The notes below the pieces were generated by a model, which saw only the letters and a list, made by a program, of their open reading frames with translations, searched no databases and was not told where the DNA came from. The translations under genes were made by a program, and so were the position numbers. From Ehretia macrophylla (lineage: Eukaryota; Streptophyta; Magnoliopsida; Boraginales; Ehretiaceae): a stretch of DNA of 64,000 nt. Below are positions 11,221 to 23,358 of this stretch, piece by piece (within the stretch, counting starts at the first letter, position 1; each line of letters opens with the position of its first letter). The stretch spans positions 90,452,825 through 90,516,824 of the forward strand of contig CM075764.1 in NCBI GenBank assembly GCA_037974665.1. Reading direction: 5' to 3'.

Positions 11221-12613
11221 ATGCCTCCCAAGGGGACCCGCTCTAGTAACAGGTTACAGCGTAACACCTGTGACTCAGTTGATGCTAGTGTTAGCCTTCC
11301 CCCTTCCTCGCCGGAGGCGGGTCTAGGTCCTAATGACAGTTTGACGTCCTCGCCTAAGGCTGTTTCAGAGTCTTCGGTTTCAGGTAATGGAGACCCCCAC
11401 CTTACTACTTTGACCTCTCCAGTTCACCAAGTTGTTGAAGAATTTCCACCTCTCGCCCCTGGTAAGGAGGTGGAAACAGCTGAAGAGGGCGAGATTAGCC
11501 CGAAGAAAGGTTCATCTTCTGATCCTTTGGAGACTGAGCTGCAAGTTTCATCCCCTGTTAAAGGATTGGAAAAGCTTTTTTATGGTAAAATTCAAGGTCC
11601 AAGAAAGCTCGAGCCGCAGAAATTTGACATTGTTGATGGCAAAGTGGTGGTTCCATAACAGATTATGGAGCGAGGCACGGCATATTGGGAGAACTGCCTT
11701 GTGGGTCAGTTCTTAGATAAGTCGCCATCCTTTTTCCAGGTGAGATCTATGGTGGATAATCAATGGCGTAAATGTGGTAAAGTTGAGATTATTTCAACTA
11801 ATGAAAGGCTGTTTATGTTCTGTTTTGCTGAGCCTGAGAAACGCAGTCTCGTGTTGGGCCAACTATGGCATGTGGGTGATCGACCTATGCTTCTTAGGAA
11901 ATGGAAACCAAGAACAAAACTTGAAACTCTCAAGCTAGATAAATTTCCTATTTGGGTTAAATTGAGGCAGATTCCTACAGAATTGTGGACCACTGAGGGA
12001 CTAAGTCTTCTTGCAAGCTATCTCGGGTCTCCATTACAGATGGACTCAATTACAGAATCCAGGTCACGATTGGGTTTCACTAGAATCTGTGTTGAAGTTG
12101 AACTTGGAAGAACCCTACCTGAAAAAATTCCACTGAATCTTGGAGGAGTTTTTTTCGGCAGAAGTACTTGTGGAATATTCTTGGAAGCCTAAGGTCTATA
12201 AGAAATGTATGCAGTTTGGTCATTTTGAGGCTAGATGCACTGTTATGAAAGAAGTTTGGCAAGGAAAACCAATCACAGCACCTACGAGTTTACCTGAGGT
12301 CAACAACAAGCAGGACTGGGATACAGTTCAAAGGAGAAAGAATCAGTCTCATTCAGGGCCATCTTCTAAAGGGAAAAAAGTTTGTTATGAGGCTAGTACC
12401 AGGAATGGAATTATTATCGGTGAGGGGAATAGCAAGATGGGCGACCACCAATCAGATTCATGCAATGAACCTTCTTCTTCTAACAGATTTGAAGCTCTCG
12501 ATAGGGAGGATGAAGATATTAATGAAGCAATTCAGGACCTTGTCAACAAAGGGACGAAGGGCCAGTTGCAAGAGGAGCAACCTCCTGACTCTGCCCCAGG
12601 ACCTCATGATTAA
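11221..12613 (+). pseudogene. LINE ORF1 (DUF4283 and zinc knuckle)
   Basis: It begins MPPKGTRSSNRLQ with a Ser/Pro-rich disordered segment. From 11665 it has the DUF4283 RNA-binding region common to plant LINE ORF1 (WENCLVGQF, FCFAEPEKR, PIWVKLRQIP, SRLGFTRICVEVE). A knuckle-like KKCMQFGHFEARC follows at about 12200-12240; its first Cys pair looks incomplete. A TAA at 11656 and a frame change near 12140 break it. ORF1 protein would coat the LINE RNA. Confidence 0.8.
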
Positions 12614-15529
12614 AATCACTTCCTGGAATATCAGGGGATTAAACATGCCCCTAAAACAAAGAGATGTTAATACTTTTGTGAATAATAGGTAGATTAGTAT
12701 TTTGTGTATCCTTGAGACTGAGATCAAATCTAATCGTGTTCAGGAGCTTACGAGGAGACGGTTCCAAGGCTGGGACATCATTCATAACTATGAATGCTCC
12801 CACAGAGGTCGTATCTGGGTAATCTGGAGGCAAAACAGAGTTATTGTTGACAAGATTAGAGCCATGGACCAGGCAATCCACTATTCGGTTACGGATATTG
12901 CGTTGGGCAGGAACTTTTGGCTGACTGCAGTTTATGGTAGCAACCAAGTGGGTACTAGGAAAGAGCTTTGGTCTGACCTTGTCAGTTGGTCCAACTCCAC
13001 CTCGGGGCAGCCTTGGTATGTCATTGGTGACTTCAACGAGATTCTTCGGGTTGATGAGAGGATGAATAACAACCACCTTCAACAGAGTGCAGTTGACTTT
13101 GGGGTTTGTTTGGAAAATGCAGGGCTTTCTGAAAAGGGCGGAGTGGGTCCTTTCTTTACTTCGAGTAACAAGAGTAGTGGTTCTAATTTCAAAGCGAGTA
13201 AGATCGATAGAGCTTTGGTGAATGATCATTGGCATCTTACTTATCTTTCCTCTATTGTGGAGATTGATCCTCCTGGGGTGTTTGACCATTGCCCAATTAT
13301 CTTTTCGCTGGAATCTAAGGGGTAGAGCAAAGCTAAACCGTTTAAATTTTATAATGCTTGGTCTCAACACAAGAACTATAACCAATTGGTTGAACAAGGG
13401 TGGAATATGGAAAGTATTGGTACCCCGATGTATAAACTGGTCCAAAAGCAGAAAAAGATTAAACAGATGTTGAAAACCTTCAATGCCTCTCACTTGCAAA
13501 TTTGTCTGAGGATATTGTGAATGTTAGGAAGAAGCTTAGTCAAGTTCAGACTCTTATCCTTAATGGGAATGCTCATTCCAGCCTGTGTGAGAATGATAAG
13601 GTCTTGCGGGAGAAGCTCGAAGTTGCATTGAAAAGGGAGGAGGCTTGCCTTAGAGAGAAAGCTAAACTTCGATGGCGGGAAAAAAGGGACCCAAATTCTG
13701 CCTTCTTCCATTAAGTTATTAAGGGGATGAAAGCTTCAAATTCAATTCGCTCTCTCCTTGGTCTTGATGACAGAAGACTGAATTATGAGGATAAAATTGT
13801 TGAGGAGGTTTTGGGGTTCTATAAGTCATTTTTGGGTAGTAGTAGTGGGACACGAAGTTTTGCCTCTACTGTCAATCTTCGCCCACTGATGGATAGTTGT
13901 ATCTCTAGTTCAGATGCCAAGGCTCTCATAGCTCCTGTTAGTGATGAGGAAATTAGAAATGCTATGTTCTCTATTGATAGTGATAAAAGTCCGGGGCCGG
14001 ATGGGTTTTCTTTCCACTTCTACAAGCAGGCTTGGGGAACCGTTGGCAGGGATGTTTGTGAGGCGATTAAGTCCTCGTTGAATTCCTTGTAGCTTCTTGG
14101 GGAGATCAACTCGACTATCATCACATTGATCCTGAAGTCTGATAGCCCGAATACTGTGAATGACTTTAGACCGATCTCGTGTTGCAATACTATCTACAAG
14201 TGTTTGGCTAAAGTTATTGCTAATAGACTTAGGAGTACACTTCCTAGCATTATCTCTCAGTATCAAAATGCGTTTGTTGAAGGTAGGAGGATGATGGATA
14301 ACATCTTGGTTGCTCAGGACATCTTGCGAAGTTATGCAAGGAAGGATTCCAATAGAAGGTGCACACTTAAAGTGGATATTTGTAAAGCTTACGATACTAT
14401 TCAATGGCCCTTTTATCCCTAATGCTATGAAAGCTTTCGTCTACCCTAAGACATTTGTGAAATGGGTAGGAATGTGTATCACTTCGACTCGGTTCTCTAT
14501 TACAATCAATGGAGGTCTTGAAGGGTATTTTAAAGGTACGAATGGACTTTGGCAAGGGGACCCACTGTCCCCGTATCTCTTTGTTATCGGAACGGAGGTC
14601 ATTTCCCAAATTCTTAAGCTCACCGCTGCTCGAAGAGATTTCAATTTCCATCCTCGATGCGGGAAAACTCAGCTCACTCATATGTGCTTTGCGGACGATC
14701 TGCTGATCTTCTTCAAAGGGAATGCAAATTCTGCAAAAAGTAGTCTTGAAAGGTATTAACCTTTTCTCAAAGCTTTCTGGGTTATGCATTAGTTATAAGA
14801 AGAGTTCAATTTTGTTTGGAGGGTGTCCGGCTCCTTGTAAGATGCAGATTTGTGACATTCTCAAAGTCAAAGAGGGTTCATTTCCAATTAAGTACTTGGG
14901 TGTTCCCCTAGTCACAGGCCGTGTCAATGCTTCCATTCGCAATGAGCTGATTTATAAGATCACTAAAAGAGTGAGCCATTGGACTAGTAATTTTCTTTCC
15001 TTTGCGGGACGGCTTCAATTGGTGAAATCAGTTCTCATGGGCATGTTCAATTTTTGGTCTGGAATTTTCATCCTTCCAAAAGGAGTGATCAAAATGGTTG
15101 AAAGGAAATTGTCTTCCTTTATGTGGGTTGGAACTAATGAATCCACGAGGAAAGCTAAAATTGCTTGGGCTGAAATTTGCAAACCATTGGAGGGAAGGGG
15201 CTCGGAATCAGACCTTTGCAAGAGTCGAATAATATTGCAATCTTGAAGCAATTCTGGTATACTTACGTCAACAAGGATTCCCTTTGTAGTAATTGGGTGA
15301 AAGTGGTCCTCCTCAAAGAGTAGAATATCTAGAGTATTAAAATTCCAGCTGATGGGTCGTGGGCCTGGAAGAAATTGCTAAAAATTCGAGAGCTGGCAGA
15401 TCGTTTTATCAAAGACAAAGTTGGAAATGGTAAAAACTCTTTTCTTTGGTGGGATGATTGGCACCCGTTGGGAAGACTGTTTCAAAGGGTACAGCAAGAT
15501 CAGATGACTGCATCTAGACTTGGACAACA
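12609..15529 (+). pseudogene. LINE ORF2, 5' part: endonuclease and reverse transcriptase
   Basis: It starts MIKITSWNIRGLN, overlapping the end of ORF1. The apurinic-type endonuclease shows GDFNEI near 13025 and FDHCPI near 13280. The reverse transcriptase shows SPGPDGFS, FRPISCCN, the KVDICKAYD motif, GDPLSPYLF and the active site FADD at about 14690. Stops at about 12690 (TAG), 13323 (TAG), 13712 (TAA) and 14090 (TAG) and frameshifts near 14410, 14735 and 15190 inactivate it. The copia element interrupts it at 15530. Confidence 0.9.
15525..15529. repeat. Copia target duplication, left copy
   Basis: CAACA before the LTR against CATCA at 20732-20736, four of five bases the same. Confidence 0.55.
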
Positions 15530-16038
15530 TGTGAGATTTAAAAGTTTGGTGCAAGTCAAAAGAAGACAAAAAGCAATGGGAAATGAAAAAAAATCTTTAG
15601 TTGCAAAGTTAGACACACACAATTTTGGGTTGATTTCACACTATATGTGGGATGACTTTTGGTGCAAGATGAGCCTATAAATAGAGGCTCATTCTTCACC
15701 ATTTGAGCATCACCAAAACATCCCAAGTTAGAGAGAAAACATAAGCTTTCTCTTGAGTATTTTTCTTCCTCTTTTGTTGTTCTATATTTGTGAGTGAGAG
15801 TTAGTTTCTCCTATTATTTTAGAAAGTGATATTGTTCTCTCCTTATATTAGAGAGAAGGTTATTGTAAAATACTCCACATCATAGTGAAATTCTGTTTTA
15901 CTTGCCCGTGGTTTTTCCCTCGATTTGTTTGAGGGTTTTCCACGTAAATCCTGTGTCTCTACTTTCTCTGTTCTCATCCATATTTTAGCTACGTGATACT
16001 GCTTATCCCCGACCATTCCGCTGCGCCGATACCCAACA
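15530..16038 (+). repeat. 5' LTR of Tork copia
   Basis: Begins TGTGAGATTT and ends ACCCAACA. It has a TATA box CCTATAAATAGAGG at about 15676-15689. Confidence 0.92.
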
Positions 16039-16039
16039 G

Positions 16040-16052
16040 TGGTATCAGAGCC
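16040..16052 (+). promoter_or_regulatory. Primer binding site (initiator tRNA-Met)
   Basis: TGGTATCAGAGCC, one base after the LTR, the standard plant copia primer site. Confidence 0.92.
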
Positions 16053-16254
16053 ACTGGTTACGGGTCACTGGTATACATATAGGGTTACTATTCACGCATA
16101 CGGTATAGTACTATTCACCTATACGGTATCGACACTATTCACGTATACGGTTTTGGTACTATTCACGTATACGGTACTATTCACGTAAATAGTACTATTC
16201 ACAGTGAAATAGTGGGAGTCGGTTCAACTTACGAAGCAGATCGTTGTTAATGCT
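16053..16254. repeat. Leader with short direct repeats
   Basis: CTATTCACGTATACGGT and close variants occur about six times in the untranslated leader between the primer site and gag. Confidence 0.7.
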
Positions 16255-17022
16255 ATGGCGGCAAAATTTGAAATTGAGAAGTTCAACGGGAAAAATTTTT
16301 CCCTATGGAAATTAAAGATGAAGGCAATCTTGAGAAAGGAGAATTGCTTGGCAGCAATTGGAGACAGACCAGCGGAGGTGACGGACGACAAGTGGAAAGA
16401 GATGGATGACAACGCTATGGCTAATCTGCACCTGGCATTGGAAGATTCGGTATTGTCAAGCGTTGAGGAAAAGAAGTCAGCAAAAGAAATTTGGGATGCG
16501 CTAACCAAACTGTAAGAGGTCAAGTCACTTCACAACAAGATTTTCTTGAAGAAGAGACTCTACACCCTTCGGATGAGTGAGTCCATGTCAGTGACAGATC
16601 ACATCAATACCTTAAATACGTTATTCTCTCAATTGACTACAATTGGGCATAAAATAGCGGAGCTTGAACGTGCAGAAATTCTACTTCAAAGTATACCTGA
16701 TTCGTATGATCAACTCATCATTAGTTACACTAACAATGTTCTTTCAGATTATGTTATTTTTGATGATGTTGCAGCCGCTGTTCTGGAAGAGGAATCTAGG
16801 CGCAAAAGTAAGGAAGACAGAATCGAAAGTTCATAACAAGTAGAGGCATTATCAATGGTGAGAGGTAGATCAACGGAACATGGATCTAGTGGGAGCAACA
16901 ACCAAGGTAGATCAAAATCAAGGAATAGAAAGAATATCAAATGCTACAACTGTGGCAAGAAAGGGCACTTCAAGAAGGATTGTCGGAGTAACAAAAAGAA
17001 TCTTGAGGGGACAAATTCTTAA
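16255..17022 (+). pseudogene. Copia gag
   Basis: MAAKFEIEKFNGKNF with FSLWKLKMKAIL starts a copia-type gag. KKRLYTLRMSES and the zinc knuckle CYNCGKKGHFKKDC (about 16940-16985) follow in one reading frame. Stops in that frame are TAA at 16513, 16834 and 17020. The zinc knuckle is intact. Confidence 0.88.
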
Positions 17023-17028
17023 GGATGT

Positions 17029-20000
17029 ATGGTGACTGCACCAGATGATGGATATATTTTATACAGCGAAGCAGCAACTGTATCAAAAGGCAGAAAAGAG
17101 CTCACTGATGCTTGGATAATGGATTCGGGAACAACATGGCATATAACCTCTCGTAGAGAATGGTTCCATACCTATGAACCTGTCTCTGGAGGATCTGTGT
17201 ACATGGGTAATAATCATGCCTTGGAGATTGCTGGCATCGGTACCGTCAAAATTAAAATGTATGATGGTACCATTCGCACCATTCAAGGGGTACGACACGT
17301 GAAAAGCTTGAAGAAGAACCTATTATCCATTGGACAATTGGATGACCTTGGCTGCAAGACCCATATCGAGGATGGGATCATGAAGGTTGTCAAATGAGCG
17401 CTCGTGGTGATCAAGGCAGAAAAGATCGGGGTAAATCTATACATGCTTTTAGGAGATACGTTGGAGGAGGCAGATGCTTCAATTGTATCAGTCGGTCACG
17501 AAGAATCAACAATATTATGGCATGGCAGATTGGGCCACATGACAGAACGAGGCTTGAAGATTCTTGCAAAACGTAATCTCTTACCCAGGCTCACAACAAT
17601 AAATTTACCTTTTTTGTAAGCATTGTACCAGTAAGCAGCATAAATTGACATTTGGAAGATTCATTGCCAAAAGCAAACATTTTCTAGACTTGATCCATTC
17701 AGACGTTTGGGAATCACCGATTTTGTCCCTAGGAGGAGCCAAATACTTTGTATCATTTATTGATGATTACTCCAGGAGACTGTGGGTGTATCCAATCAAG
17801 AACAAGTCAGATGTGTTTCCAATATTCAAAACTTTCAAAATGCTGGTGGAACTTGAATCTAGGAAAAGGATCAAGTGTTTAAGGACAGACAACGGAGGAG
17901 AATACACTAACGGGAGCTTATTGGCATTTTGCAAGCAAGAGGGTATTCAGAGGCAATTTACTGTTGCACATACACCTGAGCAAAATGGTGTAGCAGAGCG
18001 GATGAACAGAACTCTTCTTGAAAGAATGAGAGCTATGTTGGAAACTGCAGGTCTAGCCAAATCATTTTGGGCAGAAGCAGCTAGAACTTCCTGTTACGTG
18101 ATAAACCGGTTACCGTCAACTGCAATTAGGTTGAAAACACCAATGGAAATGTGGACCGAAAAACCCGCAGATTATTCTACCTTGCACATATTTGGATGTC
18201 CGACATATGTGATGTATGGTTCCCAATAAAGAACAAAGCTGGATCCAAAATTCAGAAAATGTGTATTCTTAGGAAATGCTGATGGTGTTAAGGGGTATCG
18301 CCTGTGGGATTCTACTGCCCACAAGGTTGTCATCAGCAGAGATGTGATATTTGCAGAAGATAAACTGCAAAATGAAGACGACATCAACACTTCAAAGGAG
18401 ACTACTACAATACAAATTGAAGATAAGTCAGAACAAGGAGATGCTTCTTCTGAAGCTGCACCGGAGCACGAGGAACAAGAACCAGATGATGATGAGGTTA
18501 CAGAAGTGCGCCGTTCATTGCGTCAGAAAATAAGACCATCTTGGCATTCAGTTTTTGTCATGGCGAGCAATGCTGCATACTGTCTTCTAACGGAGGATGG
18601 AGAGCCATCTACCTTTCACAAGGCTATAAAAAGCCCCGATGTTGCCCTGTGGATGACAGCAATGCAAGAAGAAATTGAAGCTCTACATAAAAACAAGACG
18701 TGGGAGCTTGTTCCACTACCACCTGGATGGAAAGCCATTGGTAACAAATGGGTCTACAAGATCAAGCAAGATGGTAATGACCAAGTGGAGCGATATCGTG
18801 CAAGACTGGTGGTGAAAGGATATGCTCAAAAAGAAGGAATTGACTTCAACGAGATATTTTCTCCTGTGGTAAGACTTACAACTATCAGAGTAGTCTTGGC
18901 CATGTGTGTTGTGTTAGACTTACATCTAGAACAGTTAGATGTAAAGACGACTTTTCTTCATGGTGAGCTTGAAGAAGAGATTTACATGCTTCAACTAGAA
19001 GGTTTTATTGAGAAAGGAAAAGAAAACTTGGTTTGTAGGTTGACTAAATCTCTGTACGGTTTAAAGCAGACGCCAAGGTGTTGGTACAAGAGATTTGATT
19101 CCTTCGTGATTAGCCTCGGGTACAACAGACTCAATTCAGACCATTGTACGTACTACAAGAGGTTTGGCGATGATGATTTTATCATTCTGCTGTTGTACGT
19201 GGACGACATGCTGGTAGCAGGTCCCAGTAAAGATTGGGTCCAAGAACTGAAGGCACAGTTGGTTGGGGAGTTTGATATGAAAGATTTGGGACCAGCAAAC
19301 AAGATTTTAGGGATACAAATTCACCGAGATAGAGAAGGCAGGAAGGTATGGATTTCCCAGAAGAATTACTTGAAGAAAATCTTGCGACGCTTCAATATGC
19401 AAGATTGTAAGGAAATCTCGACCCCGCTTCCTGTCAATTACAAATTATCCTCAAGTATGTGCCCTAGCACTGAAGCGGAGAGGATAGAAATGTCTCGAGT
19501 ACCGTATGCATCAGCAGTGGGAAGTCTTATGTTCGCTATGATATGCACGAGACCAGATATTGCTCAAGCAGTTGGTGCAGTCAGTCGGTTCATGGCGAAT
19601 CCTGGTAGAGAGTATTGGAATGCTGTTAAGAGGATCCTAAGATACATCAAAGGGACCTCGGATGTTACATTATGTTTTGAAGGATCAGAATTTACTGTCA
19701 AGGGTTTTGTTGATTCGGATTTTGCAGGTGATGCCGATAAATGGAAGTCCACTACAGGCTATATGTTTACAGTTGCAGGCGGTGTGGTAAGCTGGATATC
19801 TAAATTATAGACTGTTGTGGTCCTATCTACAACAGAGGCTGAATACATGGCAGCTACACAAGCTTGTAAAGAAGCAATCTGGATTAAACGGTTAATGGAG
19901 GAGCTCGGGCACAAACAAGAGAAAATTCCTTTATTTTGTGATAGTCAGAGTGCCTTGCACATTGCAAGGAATCCAGCATTTCATTCCAGGATGAAACACA

Positions 20001-20161
20001 TAGGTGTTCAATATCACTTTGTTCGAGAAGTCGTGGAAGAAGGGAGTGTGGATATGCAAAAGATTCACACCAACGAGAACCTAGCAGATGTCATGACAAA
20101 GCCAATCAACGTTGACAAGTTTGTTTGGAGTAGATCCTCATTTGGCCTAGCAAAGATGTAA
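17029..20161 (+). pseudogene. Copia pol: protease, integrase, RT, RNase H
   Basis: The protease site is WIMDSGTTWHIT. The integrase shows GHMTERGLK, FIDDYSRR, RTDNGGEY and NGVAERMNR. The RT shows KGYAQKEGIDF and the active site LYVDDML. The RNase H shows DSQSALHIARN and ends NLADVMTKPI. Breaks are TGA at 17395, TAA at 17617, a single frame change between about 17620 and 17645, TAA at 18227 and TAG at 19808. Between breaks it is long and clean (488 residues from 18344), so decay is recent. Confidence 0.92.
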
Positions 20162-20212
20162 GCAACATGAAATTGGCAAGTATGGAGAGATTTGAAGTGT
20201 CACCAAAATTTT

Positions 20213-20223
20213 AAGTAGGAGAA
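20213..20223 (+). promoter_or_regulatory. Polypurine tract of Tork copia
   Basis: AAGTAGGAGAA stands directly before the TGTGAG start of the 3' LTR. Confidence 0.75.
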
Positions 20224-20731
20224 TGTGAGATATAAAAGTTTGGTGCAAGTCAAAAGAAGATAAAAAGCAATGGGAAATGAAGAAAATCTTTGGTTGCAAA
20301 GTTAGGCACACACAATTTTGGGTTGATTTGACACTACATGTGGGAAGACTTTTGGTGCAAGATGAGCCTATAAATAGAGGCTCATTCTTCACCATTTGAG
20401 CATCACCAAAACATCCCAAGTTAGAGAGAAAACATAAGCTTTATCTTGAGTATTTTTCTTCCTCTTTTGTTGTTCTATATTTGTGAGTGAGAGTTAGTTT
20501 CTCCTATTATTTGAGAGAGTGATATTGTTCTCTCCTTATATTAGAGAGAAGGTTATTGTAAAATACTCCACATCATAGTGAAATCCTCCATTATTTGCCC
20601 GTGGTTTTTCCCTCGATTTGTTTGAGGGTTTTCCACGTAAATCTTGTGTCTCTACTTTCTCTGTTCTCATTCATATTTTAGCTGCATGATACTGCTTATC
20701 CCCGACCATTCCGCTGCGCCGATACCCAACA
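20224..20731 (+). repeat. 3' LTR of Tork copia
   Basis: Aligns over its whole length with 15530-16038 with about 20 differences. TATA box kept. Confidence 0.92.
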
Positions 20732-21451
20732 CATCATTGCAAAGTTGATGCCATCATCAGAAATGGATCGTGGCATTGGCCAAGGAATCTTTCTTTCCTT
20801 TCCAGTTTTAACACAAGCTTGCATTTCAACTCAAATGTTGAAGACTCAATTGTGTGGGATATTGGTAGCAAGGGAGTATTCGACACTGCCTCCCCTTGGG
20901 AGTTTCTGAGAACTGAACACCCTAAAGTTCAGTGGTTTGATTTAATCTGGGGTAAACCCTCCATTCTGAAACATAGTGTATGTGCTTGGCTTGGCACCCT
21001 TAATCGACTTCTAACAAAAGACAGGCTTCAAAGTTGGGGTATTCAAATCAGTGGCATATGCGTCCTCTGCAGCCTGGTGTTGGAGACGAAAGAGCACCTC
21101 TTTTTTGAATGCTCAACGAGTAAAAGAATTTGGAGAAATTGCATGAAGAAGACCAATGTGAAGGTGATTGGCATTAACTGGGATTTGATTATTAGAGGTG
21201 GCAGCAATCTTGGTCGTCGGAAAACTCTGCAAGCTGCAATTTTTAAACTTATGTTTTGTGGTTGCATCTATCACATATGGAGGGAATGTAATAGAAGAAT
21301 TTTCAAGAATGAGTTCACAACAGAAGATCATCTCCTCAATAGCATTTGTGAAGATGTGAGGTATAAGTTCCTGACAGGGAAAAAGTATGATAACAATAGT
21401 TACAACCGGAAACTGAGTGATTTGTGGAATTTTAATGATATTATTTCTTAG
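20732..21451 (+). pseudogene. LINE ORF2, 3' part (zf-RVT region)
   Basis: Continues ORF2 after the copia insert: WDIGSKGVFD, then the zinc-binding reverse-transcriptase tail with GICVLCSL, ETKEHLFFEC and a CIYHIWRECNRR segment, ending NDIIS at 21449. The last 632 bases are one open frame from 20819. Confidence 0.87.
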
Positions 21452-21557
21452 TTTTAGGGATTCTTTTTGTTTTGAATCATACATGTAAATGGCTCTACCT
21501 ATTTTGTTTTTAATAGTAAAATGAAAATATCTTACTGACCTAGCAAAAAAAAAAAAG
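21452..21557 (+). terminator. LINE 3' UTR and poly(A) tail
   Basis: A 90-base untranslated part is followed by a run of about 11-12 A just before the target duplication, the signature of LINE retrotransposition. Confidence 0.85.
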
Positions 21558-21605
21558 AGCCAAGACAGTAAATATCTTGACATCAAGCTGGATGATATGA
21601 TGTAG
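21558..21605 (+). pseudogene. F-box pseudogene, C-terminal codons after the LINE
   Basis: It begins with the second copy of the 14-base duplication and reads on in the F-box frame as SQDSKYLDIKLDDMM then TAG. It joins with 11052 to complete the C terminus. Confidence 0.8.
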
Positions 21606-21803
21606 CACCAATCCTTTATAACGAGTGTCTAGTATCATTTGAACAAAAGACTAGAGCGCAATCCTTTATCTTTTAGTGGTATGGTATCGAGCCTCAAGCA
21701 TCAATAGCTTGACCCTAGGTGCAGATAATCATTTCACGACTTCCAAAGTCCAAACTATTGTACTCGTAAGCTCATATATCGCCTAGTTTAATGAATACAT
21801 TCT

Positions 21804-22200
21804 GGGTAAATTTCACACTTAATTCTTAATATTTACATACTTTTTTAATATTGTCTTTAATATTTAAAAAGATTCATAGTGGTCCTTAATACTTATAAAA
21901 ATTATTCAAAATGATCTCTATTGTTCAAACTTAGTCAATTTGATCCTTATTATTTTTTTAAATTAAATTTAGTCTCTATTATTTCTTAAAAAATGTTCAA
22001 TTCAGTCCCTACAAGTAATCCCTATTTAGGAACTAAATTAAATTTTATGAGAAACAATAAGGATTAAATTGATTAGTTTTAAATAATATGGACCATTTTG
22101 GATCACTTTATAAACATTAGAGACTAGTATGATTTTTTTAGAACAATAAGGACCAACTTGAAAAAAATGTAAACAATAGGGACCAAGTGTGGAATTAACC
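21804..22200. mobile_element. Foldback (long inverted repeat) element, about 397 bases
   Basis: The left arm begins GGGTAAATTTCACACTT and the right arm ends AAGTGTGGAATTAACC, its approximate reverse complement. The arms stay complementary for about 190 bases, with repeated words such as GGTCCTTA and CTCTATTGTT. There is no coding capacity. No clear target duplication was seen. The type could be a MULE-related MITE. Confidence 0.65.
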
Positions 22201-22752
22201 TTTCTCTATATATAGTACTGAATTAGCCCGTGTTATTAGCTTCTACCATCTCTTTATAATCACTTTATCATATTTTAGTCACATTATTCAGTAAGCATCA
22301 ATCGTGGATAATAGTTTCTCATCGTTTGTGATTGGATCCAGGCAATTATTGTATCAACCAACGATATTTAATTAGAGTACATAACAATATTTGATCTCTA
22401 GATCTCGAAAAGTAACAACTTATAAGCTCGAAATGAGTTTAGACAGAATATGGAAGTGCATAAACGATCAAACTAAAGACTTACACTACACTTCCAAAGT
22501 AAAATTCGGGGAGGTCATTGACCCAAGATTAATAGTGACAATTTTATTTCTTTCACGAAATGGTTACTGGTAAGAAATCGAAGAAGATTGATAAACAGAC
22601 TAAGTGCGTGCCCTTTTCATTGGTGGAAAATAAAGTACTCAAAGTTGGTTTTGTAAATCAACAAGAGCCACATTTTCTGGCACCTCCACCCAATTTCCTG
22701 CCTTGAAGGAAACTAGACATTCATTGAAAGCGAGGATGCAATTAGCATACTT
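22201..22752. other. Intergenic, nothing recognised
   Basis: AT-rich sequence with only short ORFs lacking motifs. Confidence 0.5.
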
Positions 22753-23357
22753 GTTGACTTTATGCCTAAATATATGACTTTATGATAACAAATAATAAAA
22801 AATTGGATTTATTAAATGTATTTGCGTTACTATGTTTATTACACATTTGTTAGATTTTGTACATTAAATATATGTATTGTTATAAGCCAAATTATATTTT
22901 CAAGTCTCCATCATTATGACACCATGTTGTCTTTATCTCTTCAAGTCTTAATCTTCAATAAACTTTTTAAACTCTTCATTTCTTCAACTCTTCTTTGATC
23001 TTGTGGTATGCGTCTTCACATTCTTCAATTTTCAATTAGTATAGACACTTTTCATCTTCTGATCAATCTTGCATTTCTCTTTTATCAAAACCATTTTCCT
23101 CTTCATGTAAGATTCTCTTCCTCTTCGAATGTCAAGTATTCACAATATATTTTGACTCACAATATGACTAGTACAATATAATCTACACAAACCAAAACAT
23201 TCAAGTACTAATTGGATCATAATGATACATACATTTAATGCAAAAAGTCATCAAGTGTGTATTTAAGCATATAAACATATTAACATGACACACTTGATAA
23301 ATCGAATTTCTCTTGATTTGTTATCATCAAAATCATATTTTTAAGCATAAAGCCAAC
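22753..23357. mobile_element. Inverted-repeat element, about 605 bases
   Basis: Left end GTTGACTTTATGCCTAAA and right end TTTAAGCATAAAGCCAAC are near reverse complements. The pairing continues inward for about 100 bases, including GATAACAAAT against ATTTGTTATC. The centre is AT-rich and non-coding. It may be a MITE, or two head-to-head LTR fragments. No clear target duplication was found. Confidence 0.55.
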
Positions 23358-23358
23358 G

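Larger units (their letters stand above)
15530..20731 (+). mobile_element. Ty1/copia retrotransposon, Tork (TNT1-like) type
   Basis: It has two LTRs of 509 and 508 bases that differ at roughly 20 positions by eye (about 4%), an initiator-Met primer site, a copia-order polyprotein (gag, protease, integrase, RT, RNase H) and a purine tract before the 3' LTR. The RT/RNase H text is close to TNT1. It is inserted in the LINE, same strand. Confidence 0.93.
11053..21557 (+). mobile_element. L1-type LINE, nearly full length, carrying a nested copia element
   Basis: It is flanked by identical 14-base duplications and ends in a poly(A) run at 21546-21556. It has ORF1, then ORF2 with endonuclease, reverse transcriptase and a C-terminal zf-RVT region. 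Without the copia insert and its duplication the LINE is about 5.3 kb, full size for plant L1. It sits inside the F-box coding sequence in the same orientation. Several stops and frameshifts make it inactive. Confidence 0.9.

Noticed and set aside
12651..13499. 282-residue minus-strand ORF opposite the LINE endonuclease
   Set aside because: A shadow of ORF2. It has no recognised domain, while the plus strand shows clear endonuclease motifs.
16040..16052. tRNA-like sequence after the copia LTR
   Set aside because: Only the primer complement is present. No cloverleaf or intact tRNA gene was seen here or at 55364.
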